A stretch of DNA of 11,353 nt from a bacterium. Lineage in GTDB: Bacteria > Armatimonadota > HRBIN16. This document shows, piece by piece, positions 6,165 through 11,353 of the stretch (the stretch's first letter is position 1; each line of letters starts with the position of its first letter). A model generated the notes under the pieces. The model saw only the letters and a program-made list of their open reading frames with translations. It was not told the DNA's origin and ran no database searches. The position numbers were made by a program, and so were the translations under genes. Where the stretch lies: contig JANWXG010000061.1 in the NCBI GenBank assembly GCA_025057335.1, forward strand, positions 1 to 11,353, read 5' to 3'.

Positions 6165-6944
6165 TTACAGCTCTGCTAACGTGCGGATGACCCGCTCAGG
6201 CAACATCTCCTCTGGCGCGGAACGCACCGCCTCCTCATCGGTGACGCCCGTGAGCACGAGCACGGTGTGTAAGCCCGCCCGTTTGCCCACTAGCACATCG
6301 GTGTCTAGGCGGTCACCCACTAGCACCGCCTCCTGGGGGGAGACGCCGCACCGTTGCAGTAGCAGCTCCATGCTATAGGTGTTGGGCTTGCCGATGACCA
6401 GCGGCTCTACGCCCGTGCAAGTAGCAATCGCCGCGACAATCGCCCCGCCGCCGGGCACGATTCTCCCCCCCGACGCAGGGTAAGTGGCATCGCGATTAGT
6501 GGCGATGAACCGCGCGCCATGCCAGATGGCGTAGTGGGCGCGACGCAGCTTGTCATAAGTGAAGCTGCGGTCGATGCCCGCTACCACATAGTCGGCTCCC
6601 TCCTCTTCGGGGTCGGTGACCGCCTTCATGCCGATTCGGCGCAGCTCCTCATAGATGCCCTCCTCGCCGACGATGAACACGCGCTTGCCTGTCGCTCCCT
6701 GCGACTGCAGGTAGAGCGCCGTTGCGTAGGCGGAGGTCATGAAGTCCTCCTCGGTGCAAGGGATGTCCATCTGCGTCAGGCGGCGCACGTACGACTCGCG
6801 CGTCAACGCCGAGTTGTTGGTGAGGAAACGCACCAGCTTGCCCTCCGCACGGAGACGTTGCACTGTCTCCGCCGCGTAGGGCATCGGCTCCTCGCCGCGA
6901 TAAATGACGCCGTCTAGGTCAAAAATGAATAGGCGTGGTTCCAT
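6165..6944 (-). CDS. HAD-superfamily IIA hydrolase (NagD / phosphoglycolate phosphatase-like)
   Basis: Cytoplasmic Mg2+-dependent phosphatase of 259 residues, normal for HAD class IIA. All four motifs are visible: FDLDGVIYRG with nucleophile D9 and acid D11, LTNNS (41-45), the lysine in VIGKPN, and VGDRLDTD near the C-terminus. The long insert between motifs II and III is the class IIA cap that selects the substrate. Members dephosphorylate sugar phosphates, phosphoglycolate, glycerol phosphate, nucleotides or test substrates; which applies here is unknown. Start taken at the ATG 6942-6944, with AGGAAAGG directly upstream. An ATG at 6966-6968 would add 8 residues but has no ribosome site. The upstream side is the repeat array, and the stop lies next to the terminator hairpin of the opposite strand. 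Confidence 0.92.
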   Translation of the reverse strand: MEPRLFIFDLDGVIYRGEEPMPYAAETVQRLRAEGKLVRFLTNNSALTRESYVRRLTQMDIPCTEEDFMTSAYATALYLQSQGATGKRVFIVGEEGIYEELRRIGMKAVTDPEEEGADYVVAGIDRSFTYDKLRRAHYAIWHGARFIATNRDATYPASGGRIVPGGGAIVAAIATCTGVEPLVIGKPNTYSMELLLQRCGVSPQEAVLVGDRLDTDVLVGKRAGLHTVLVLTGVTDEEAVRSAPEEMLPERVIRTLAEL

Positions 6945-6986
6945 CCTTTCCTGCCTAATCCGTTCCATGTATCGCCGCTAGATGCC

Positions 6987-7087
6987 TGGAGGGCGAACCT
7001 CCTGGTAAGCCGCCCCCACCCCGGCCTTCCCCGCGAGCGGGGAGGTTGAAGCGGGGGCTGACAGCTCGGCAGGAGCCTCGCCCTCCA
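6987..7087. repeat. Palindromic element with TGGAGGGCGA/TCGCCCTCCA ends
   Basis: The ends TGGAGGGCGA (6987-6996) and TCGCCCTCCA (7078-7087) are perfect 10-bp inverted repeats, and CCCCGC-GA-GCGGGG forms a further perfect palindrome in the middle (7029-7042). The right part is a family C hairpin (AGCTC-GGCAG-GAGCC, 7063-7077). Confidence 0.75.
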
Positions 7088-7112
7088 ACCTCGTGTCGTT
7101 CTGAGCGCTTCT

Positions 7113-7184
7113 TGTCATTCTGAGCGGAGCGAAGAATCTCACTGCCAGCCCAACAGAGATGCTTCGCTCACGCTCAGCATGACA
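7113..7184. repeat. Palindromic repeat family A, full copy
   Basis: The arm at 7113-7140 and the inverted arm at 7156-7184 pair over 26 positions with two mismatches and one bulge, around a 15-base loop, giving a very stable cruciform or RNA hairpin. It is followed by GGGAGACGGCTC, as in the copy ending at 7646. Confidence 0.88.
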
Positions 7185-7189
7185 GGGAG

Positions 7190-7213
7190 ACGGCTCACCA
7201 GAAGCCTCGCCCT
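7190..7213. repeat. Repeat family C copy, weakened hairpin
   Basis: GGCTC (7192-7196) and AAGCC (7202-7206) retain only four of five pairs; the following CTCGCCCTC matches the other copies. It directly follows the family A hairpin. Confidence 0.65.
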
Positions 7214-7250
7214 CAGAGCGCAGGTGGGGCGCTCCCCGTTGCGTGCCTCG

Positions 7251-7309
7251 GGATGCAGCAGAGCGCATCCCTCCAAGCCAACTTTGGAGGGTCGCGCTCC
7301 GTCGCGACC
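7251..7309. repeat. Palindromic repeat family B, copy 1
   Basis: 59-base unit identical to 7508-7566 except for two adjacent bases (AG instead of GA at 7257-7258), which breaks the outermost part of the stem. Its core is CCCTCCAA and TTGGAGGG flanked by GAGCGC and GCGCTC. Confidence 0.88.
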
Positions 7310-7321
7310 GCGCGCTTGTAG

Positions 7322-7339
7322 TGCAGGCTTCAGCCTGCA
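7322..7339. repeat. Perfect palindrome TGCAGGCT-TC-AGCCTGCA
   Basis: An 8-bp perfect stem with a 2-base loop. Palindromes of this form (the GCAGGCTGAAGCCTGC type) are, to my knowledge, scattered in intergenic DNA of several bacterial phyla. It could act as a small hairpin in RNA; there is no T-run, so it is not a classical terminator. Confidence 0.75.
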
Positions 7340-7443
7340 AAGATACTTCGGAGCCTCGCCCCGCTCGCTCAGCGAGAAGCACTGACGCGCTTCATGACAA
7401 GCCTCAAGCTATCTCTGGATAGGCGCGACCCGTCATGCGCCTA

Positions 7444-7500
7444 CGGATGCGACAGAGCGCATCCCTCCAGGCAATCTCTGGAAGGTGGCGACTCATCGCA
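7444..7500. repeat. Palindromic repeat family B, copy 2 (diverged)
   Basis: Shares the first 26 bases or so (CGGATGCGACAGAGCGCATC then CCTCCA) with copy 3, which follows at once, then drifts: CTGGAAGG replaces TTGGAGGG and the GCGCTC arm is lost. Tandem with copy 3 (64-base spacing). Confidence 0.8.
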
Positions 7501-7507
7501 CGCTCGC

Positions 7508-7566
7508 GGATGCGACAGAGCGCATCCCTCCAAGCCAACTTTGGAGGGTCGCGCTCCGTCGCGACC
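7508..7566. repeat. Palindromic repeat family B, copy 3 (best formed)
   Basis: Stem segments: GCGAC (7512-7516) with GTCGC (7558-7562), GAGCGC (7518-7523) with GCGCTC (7551-7556), and CCCTCCAA (7526-7533) with TTGGAGGG (7541-7548), 19 pairs in all with small internal mismatches and a 7-base loop. Confidence 0.88.
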
Positions 7567-7572
7567 AGTACT

Positions 7573-7646
7573 GGTCATCCTGAGCGGAGCGAAGAATCTC
7601 GTCCTCATGCTGGTGAGGAGATGCTTCGCGTGCGCTCAGCATGACA
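7573..7646. repeat. Palindromic repeat family A, third copy
   Basis: The left arm at 7573-7600 matches the arm at 7113-7140 at 26 of 28 bases. The right arm 7618-7646 and the following GGGAGACGGCTC match 7156-7196 at 38 of 41 bases. Pairing is less perfect in the middle than in the copy at 7113-7184. Confidence 0.85.
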
Positions 7647-7650
7647 GGGA

Positions 7651-7680
7651 GACGGCTCTGCAGGAGCCTCGCCCTCCAGA
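7651..7680. repeat. Repeat family C copy next to the trpA stop
   Basis: GGCTC-TGCAG-GAGCC (7654-7668) is a perfect 5-bp hairpin followed by TCGCCCTCCAGA. It ends 8 bases beyond the trpA stop codon, so it would be the first structure in the 3' end of the trp mRNA and could protect or help end that transcript; there is no T-run. Confidence 0.75.
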
Positions 7681-7687
7681 CTCTTTG

Positions 7688-8497
7688 TCACGGCGTGTGC
7701 TCTGTCGCCCCCTTCAGCTCGCGCACAAACTGACGGACGGCGGACAGCAACGCTCGCTCGCCACCTGCTGCCTCTCGAGCAATCAGCGACACCACTGCGC
7801 TCCCGACCACTGCGCCTTCTGCAACCTGACACACCGCGCGCACATGTTCTGGGCGCGAGATGCCAAAGCCAACGCACAACGGCAGGTCGGTAAACTGGCG
7901 CATCGCCTGCAGCATCTGCGGAACTTCCTCGGGCAGGGTCTCCCGCTCGCCTGTGACCCCCGTGCGCGAAACGCAATACACGAAGCCGCTGCTCATGCGC
8001 GCCACGCGCTCCATCCGCTCGGGTGTGCTGGTGGGGGCGACGAGGAAAACAGTGTCCAGCCCATGTTCACGCGCGACTGCGTGCCACTCCTTCGCCTCAT
8101 CGGGAGGCATATCGGTCATGATGACGCCATCGATGCCCGCCTGCGCCGCCGTGCAGGCGAAGCGCTCCATGCCCATCTGCCATACGGGGTTGGTGTAGGT
8201 CATCGCGACCAGGGGAGCTGCCGTCTGCTGACGCACGCGCGAGACCATCTCCAGCACCTGTGCGGGCGTCACGCCTCCCTGCAGGGCACGGAAGGTGGAC
8301 GCCTGAATGGTGGGACCGTCCGCCAACGGGTCGCTGAAGGGGATGCCGACCTCAATGATGTCTGCCCCCGCCTCGGCGATGGTCAGGATGAGCCTCTCAC
8401 TCAAGGCGAGGCTGGGGTCGCCTGCGGTTACGAACACCACCAGTGCGCCCTCCCCACGTCGGCGCAACTCGGCGAACCGCTCCGCGATCCGGCTCAC
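7688..8497 (-). CDS. trpA: Tryptophan synthase alpha chain
   Basis: Splits indole-3-glycerol phosphate into indole and glyceraldehyde 3-phosphate; the indole passes through a tunnel to the beta subunit. 269 residues, a TIM barrel of normal length. The two catalytic acids fall at the same numbers as in Salmonella TrpA: E49 in IIEVGIPFSDP and D60 in LADGPTIQ. Also seen are the loop-6-like region SRTGVTGERETLP and the phosphate-binding GFGIS and VVGSAVV. The start is GTG (8495-8497), overlapping the trpB stop by 4 bases (GTGA), with TAGGAGGG at 8503-8510 as ribosome site, so the two subunits are probably made by coupled translation in equal amounts. It is the last gene of the trpFBA group; repeats begin 8 bases after its stop. 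Confidence 0.97.
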   Translation of the reverse strand: MSRIAERFAELRRRGEGALVVFVTAGDPSLALSERLILTIAEAGADIIEVGIPFSDPLADGPTIQASTFRALQGGVTPAQVLEMVSRVRQQTAAPLVAMTYTNPVWQMGMERFACTAAQAGIDGVIMTDMPPDEAKEWHAVAREHGLDTVFLVAPTSTPERMERVARMSSGFVYCVSRTGVTGERETLPEEVPQMLQAMRQFTDLPLCVGFGISRPEHVRAVCQVAEGAVVGSAVVSLIAREAAGGERALLSAVRQFVRELKGATEHTP

Positions 8498-9696
8498 AGC
8501 TGCCCTCCTAACGCGCGGGAGACGATATCCACGTCCTTGTCGCCCCGACCAGAGAGGTTGATGAGGATGGTGCTCTCCCTGGGCAAGGTAGGGGCGATAC
8601 GGATGGCGTGCGCCACTGCGTGCGCCGTCTCCAGTGCGGCGATAATGCCCTCCATCCGCGCCAGGGTCTGCAACGCCTCCAGCGCCTCCCCATCGGTCGC
8701 CGTGACGTACTCGGCACGCCCAGTGTCCTTGAGGTAGCTGTGTTCTGGTCCGACGCCTGGGTAGTCCAGCCCCGCTGAGATGGAATGTGTGGGCATGACC
8801 TGACCGTATTCGTCCTGCAGCAGGTAGCTCGCTGCGCCGTGCAGCACGCCCGGACGTCCCGTGGCGAGGGTAGCGGCGTGCTCACTCGTGTTCAGCCCGC
8901 GCCCTGCCGCTTCCACGCCAATGAGCCGTACTGGGTCTTCCAGAAAGGGATAGAAGATGCCCATCGCGTTGCTGCCTCCGCCCACGCACGCCACGACCAC
9001 ATCGGGCAGCTTGCCCGTCATCTCCAGCATCTGCTGACGGCTCTCCTGTCCGATGACCGACTGGAAATCGCGCACGATCATAGGGTAGGGATGGGGACCT
9101 ACGACGGAGCCGATGATGTAGTGAGTCGTGCGCACGTTGGTCACCCAGTCGCGGATGGCTTCGCTCGTAGCGTCTTTGAGCGTGCGCGTGCCCGAGGTAA
9201 CGGGGATGACCCTCGCGCCCAACAGCTTCATGCGGAAGACATTAAGCGCCTGCCGATGCACGTCCTCCTCGCCCATGTAGACCTCGCACTCGAAGCCGAA
9301 GCGGGCGCACACAGTAGCGGTCGCGACGCCATGTTGTCCTGCGCCTGTCTCCGCGATGATGCGCCGCTTGCCCATGCGCTTCGCCAGCAGGATTTGCCCC
9401 AGCGTGTTGTTGATTTTGTGGGCGCCCGTGTGGCAGAGGTCTTCGCGCTTCAGGTAGATGCGCGCTCCGCCCAAGTAGTCGCTCAGCCGCTCGGCATAGG
9501 TAATGGGCGTGGGTCTGCCCACGTAATGGCGCAGGTAGTAGTAGAACTCACGCTGGAAATCGGGGTCTGCTTGTGCCTTGCGATACTCTCGCTCCAGCTC
9601 GTCCAGAGCGGGTATCAGCGTTTCGGGCACAAAGCGCCCGCCAAAAATGCCGAAATGACCTCGTGCATCAGGAACCGTCTGCAACCCGTCGGACAT
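8494..9696 (-). CDS. trpB: Tryptophan synthase beta chain
   Basis: PLP enzyme that joins indole and L-serine to make L-tryptophan in the alpha2beta2 complex. 400 residues, normal for the TrpB1 type that works with TrpA. Seen: HFGIFGGRFVPETL at the N-terminus, the PLP lysine in CHTGAHKINNTLGQ (K94), AETGAGQHGVA with the catalytic glutamate just before the glycine loop, the phosphate-binding VGGGSNAMG, and the C-terminal LSGRGDKD. The start was set at ATG 9694-9696; a TTG six bases earlier (9702) is closer to the GGAG at about 9707 and cannot be excluded. The gene begins inside the end of trpF (29-base overlap) and overlaps trpA by 4 bases. Confidence 0.97.
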   Translation of the reverse strand: MSDGLQTVPDARGHFGIFGGRFVPETLIPALDELEREYRKAQADPDFQREFYYYLRHYVGRPTPITYAERLSDYLGGARIYLKREDLCHTGAHKINNTLGQILLAKRMGKRRIIAETGAGQHGVATATVCARFGFECEVYMGEEDVHRQALNVFRMKLLGARVIPVTSGTRTLKDATSEAIRDWVTNVRTTHYIIGSVVGPHPYPMIVRDFQSVIGQESRQQMLEMTGKLPDVVVACVGGGSNAMGIFYPFLEDPVRLIGVEAAGRGLNTSEHAATLATGRPGVLHGAASYLLQDEYGQVMPTHSISAGLDYPGVGPEHSYLKDTGRAEYVTATDGEALEALQTLARMEGIIAALETAHAVAHAIRIAPTLPRESTILINLSGRGDKDVDIVSRALGGQL

Positions 9697-10294
9697 GGGC
9701 AATAAACTCCTTCATCTTCTGGTGGTCTTTCTTGCCGGGAGCGCGCTCCACACCGCTACTGACGTCCACCGCATAGGGCATCACCTGCTGGATGGCGTCC
9801 TGCACATTGTCGGGGTTTAAACCGCCCGCCAGTATCACGGGCACCCTTGCCTCCTCGCGTAGCCGTCGCGCCAACTCCCAGTCCGCGCGATCGCCCGTAC
9901 CGCCCAGCTTCCAAGGGTGGTAAGCGTCCACCAGCAAGGCATCTGCCTCGCGCTGCAGGCTCAGCGCGTGCCAGACATCCTCCTCAGAACGCAGGCGCAC
10001 CGCGCAGATTCGGCGCAGATGCAGGGGAAGTGCGGGCGTCTCCTCACCCGGGAGAAACTGCACTGCATCCACCTGACGCCACACCTCTTCGGACAATGCG
10101 CGCAGCCTGCCGAACACTGCCACACGCACTATGAAGGGCGGCACACAGCGCAGCAGGTCTACGAGGTCAGCCCGATCGCCCACGTAGCGCGGGCTGGAGG
10201 GTTCGAGCACGAAACCCAGCGCGTCAGCTCCGCAGTGCGCTGCCGCCTGAATGTCCTCCGCGTTGGTCAAGCCGCAAATCTTCACCCGGGTCAC
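9668..10294 (-). CDS. trpF: Phosphoribosylanthranilate isomerase
   Basis: Third dedicated step of tryptophan synthesis: an Amadori rearrangement of N-(5'-phosphoribosyl)anthranilate to CdRP. A single-domain TIM barrel of about 208 residues, not fused to TrpC. Seen: RVKICGLT near the N-terminus with the general-base cysteine, the acid aspartate in LLVDAYHPWKLGGTG, and the phosphate-binding ILAGGLNPDNV and VDVSSGVERAPGKKD. Start: GTG at 10292-10294 lies 7 bases after AGGGGG (10302-10307) and gives MTRVKICGLT, which lines up well with family N-termini. The ATG at 10298-10300 adds two residues but touches that ribosome site; a still earlier ATG at 10381 gives an unlikely 29-residue extension. First gene of trpFBA. 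Confidence 0.95.
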   Translation of the reverse strand: MTRVKICGLTNAEDIQAAAHCGADALGFVLEPSSPRYVGDRADLVDLLRCVPPFIVRVAVFGRLRALSEEVWRQVDAVQFLPGEETPALPLHLRRICAVRLRSEEDVWHALSLQREADALLVDAYHPWKLGGTGDRADWELARRLREEARVPVILAGGLNPDNVQDAIQQVMPYAVDVSSGVERAPGKKDHQKMKEFIAHVRRVADGS

Positions 10295-10309
10295 AGGCAT
10301 ACCCCCTGC

Positions 10310-10322
10310 GTATAGAGTATAC
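10310..10322 (-). promoter_or_regulatory. Possible trpF -10 box within a palindrome
   Basis: GTATA-CTC-TATAC on the minus strand is a perfect 5-bp inverted repeat containing TATACT (10316-10321). It sits directly before the trpF ribosome site, which would give a leader of only about 15 bases and no room for a classical trp leader peptide or attenuator. No -35 box of quality was found. The palindrome could be an operator. Confidence 0.35.
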
Positions 10323-10352
10323 ACCAGATAGGGACTCAGGCGTATGGGGTTT

Positions 10353-10382
10353 TTGGGGAAACAGCAGCGGATATGATACAAT
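10353..10382 (+). promoter_or_regulatory. Promoter of the exchanger-like gene
   Basis: TGATACAAT (10374-10382) is an extended -10 one base from consensus; TTGGGG (10353-10358) lies 18 bases upstream as a partial -35. The expected start is near 10389, giving a leader of about 37 bases. It faces away from the trp operon. Confidence 0.5.
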
Positions 10383-10425
10383 CACATCGAACACAGCAAA
10401 CAGGGGTAGCATCTCACACCAGCCT

Positions 10426-11353
10426 ATGCGAGGTCACTACCAGCTGCATCTCACACTACTAGCAGGTACCGTCTTGCTCACAGTGCCCTGGTTGAGTGTT
10501 GCCTTCGGGAAGCACCCGGCAGCGGGGTGGACCGTGTTGTTATCGGGCATCGCTATTCTGGGCGCGGCGTTTCTCATCTCGTGGTCGGCAGAGCTAGCGC
10601 AGTTTGAGGTATCCCGCTCATTAGCGATGGCTCTGCTGGCGCTGATAGCGGTGCTTCCCGAGTACGCGGTGGACCTGTATCTGGCATGGAGGGCGGCGCA
10701 GCAACCCGAGTACGTCCCGCTAGTCGCAGCGAACATGACAGGAGCAAACCGTCTGCTCGTGGGGGTCGGCTGGGCAGGCGTGGTATTCTTGGGCTGGCAG
10801 GCGCTGCGCAGACAGGGTAAGCCACCACAAAACGGTCAAATCCCAATCGAGCCAGTGTTGGCTATCGAGCTCACTGTGCTCACTGTGGCAACAGTGTACT
10901 CGCTCGTGCTGCCCCTGCAGGCTGGGATTAGCGTACGCGATTCGGCGGTGTTCTTGCTGATGTTCGCAGGGTATGTGTGGCTTGCCAGCCGTGCTCCCCA
11001 CATCGAGCCAGACCCCGCAGGACCTGTTGCAACGCTGGCGGAGCTGCCCAGGGGATGGAGGCGCACAGCGACGGTCCTGATGTTCCTGTACGCTGGCTTC
11101 ATCATCCTGATTGCTACTGAGCCGTTCACCGAGGGGCTTATCCAGCTGGGCAAGCACCTTGGCGTTGGTGAATTCCTACTCATCCAGTGGATTGCCCCTC
11201 TGGCTTCCGAGTCGCCCGAGATGATTATCCTGTGTTACTTCGCGTTGCGCGGGCACGTGGCGTCTGCCATGTCGGCGATTATCTCTTCCAAAATCAACCA
11301 GTGGACTCTGCTGATCGGCTCTCTTCCTGTGGTCTACTCATTCTCTGCGGGGC
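10426..11353 (+). CDS. Sodium/calcium exchanger (CaCA) family membrane protein, 3' end missing
   Basis: Plus-strand gene open to the window end (309 residues seen). Probable inner-membrane antiporter moving Ca2+ or another cation against Na+ or H+. About eight hydrophobic segments are visible. Two related repeats match the alpha repeats of this superfamily: ALIAVLPEYAVDLYLAW followed by AANMTGANRLL (72-111), and APLASESPEMIILCYFALRG followed by SSKINQWTLLIGSLP (257-301), each with an acidic residue after a proline in a membrane helix. A hydrophilic stretch (about 128-142) and a loop at 189-212 separate segments. The usual GN-GSN signature is replaced by AN-TGAN and by SSKIN, so this is a divergent branch and the transported ion is uncertain. 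The ATG at 10426-10428 is the first in frame after the promoter but lacks a ribosome site at normal distance. Confidence 0.82.
   Translation, partial: MRGHYQLHLTLLAGTVLLTVPWLSVAFGKHPAAGWTVLLSGIAILGAAFLISWSAELAQFEVSRSLAMALLALIAVLPEYAVDLYLAWRAAQQPEYVPLVAANMTGANRLLVGVGWAGVVFLGWQALRRQGKPPQNGQIPIEPVLAIELTVLTVATVYSLVLPLQAGISVRDSAVFLLMFAGYVWLASRAPHIEPDPAGPVATLAELPRGWRRTATVLMFLYAGFIILIATEPFTEGLIQLGKHLGVGEFLLIQWIAPLASESPEMIILCYFALRGHVASAMSAIISSKINQWTLLIGSLPVVYSFSAG

Larger units (their letters stand above)
6945..7687. other. Repeat-filled intergenic array
   Basis: About 740 bases without a real gene, between the HAD gene and the end of trpA. From 6987 to 7680 it is almost wholly made of palindromic repeats, listed separately. 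Bases 7340-7440 include a low-identity stretch and a small CTCGCTCAGCGAG palindrome, and 7094-7110 hold a fragment of a family A arm (GTGTCGTTCTGAGCGCTT). The open frames here (including the start of a long plus-strand frame over trpA) are translated repeats. The promoter of the HAD gene must lie in or before this array; no clear one was seen. Confidence 0.75.

Noticed and set aside
6059..6190. Small protein starting at the ATG at 6059
   Set aside because: The ATG overlaps the -10 box of the candidate promoter and the frame runs through the intrinsic terminator into the HAD gene's opposite strand.
7251..7566. CRISPR-like array (repeat units of 59 bases)
   Set aside because: Units are long, unevenly spaced, differ in sequence, partly tandem without spacers, and no cas genes are present.
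7394..8737. Long plus-strand open frame (447 codons) over the repeats and trpA
   Set aside because: Its first third translates repeat families A-C and the rest is the mirror of trpA; no ribosome site or promoter supports it.
8785..9705. Plus-strand open frame opposite trpB
   Set aside because: A shadow of the well-supported trpB gene; no recognisable domain.

Overview
The window is bacterial chromosomal DNA of fairly high GC with dense housekeeping and sugar-metabolism genes, nearly all on the minus strand. No phage, plasmid, transposase, CRISPR, rRNA or tRNA signal was found. A LacI-type regulator, a Gfo/Idh/MocA dehydrogenase and an L-fucose isomerase close together, plus palindromic intergenic repeats, would fit a free-living carbohydrate-using bacterium such as Armatimonadota or a similar deep-branching thermal-environment lineage. 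That assignment is an impression from style, not something the sequence proves.

Layout, left to right. Bases 1-234 hold the 5' part of fucI (L-fucose isomerase), minus strand. Bases 235-796 are a gene-free stretch with palindromic repeats. Bases 797-3515 hold a compact minus-strand group read in the order rluD-like pseudouridine synthase, upp (uracil phosphoribosyltransferase), lacI-type repressor. rluD and upp overlap by 4 bases. The repressor gene has its own near-consensus promoter and a CG-centred palindromic operator candidate, both inside the last codons of upp. Bases 3577-5923 hold a Gfo/Idh/MocA oxidoreductase followed by an MFS transporter, probably one operon. Bases 5924-6164 hold the structured leader of the oxidoreductase gene, and on the opposite strand a promoter, a hairpin and a strong intrinsic terminator that together look like a roughly 95-base small RNA gene. 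Bases 6165-6944 hold a HAD-IIA sugar-phosphatase-like gene. Bases 6945-7687 are mostly a dense array of palindromic repeats. Bases 7688-10294 hold trpF-trpB-trpA, overlapping and minus strand. From 10426 a divergent plus-strand cation/Ca2+ exchanger-like membrane protein runs off the window end.

How the genes work together: trpF, trpB and trpA cover the PRA isomerisation and the final two-part step of tryptophan synthesis; trpE, trpD and trpC are not in the window, so the pathway is split. fucI, the LacI regulator, the dehydrogenase and the transporter are consistent with local sugar catabolism, but their connection is inferred from proximity only. No defence or exotic system was found. The points most worth checking are the autoregulatory promoter/operator embedded in the upp tail, the candidate small RNA at about 6067-6163, the almost leaderless rluD promoter, and the families of palindromic repeats.
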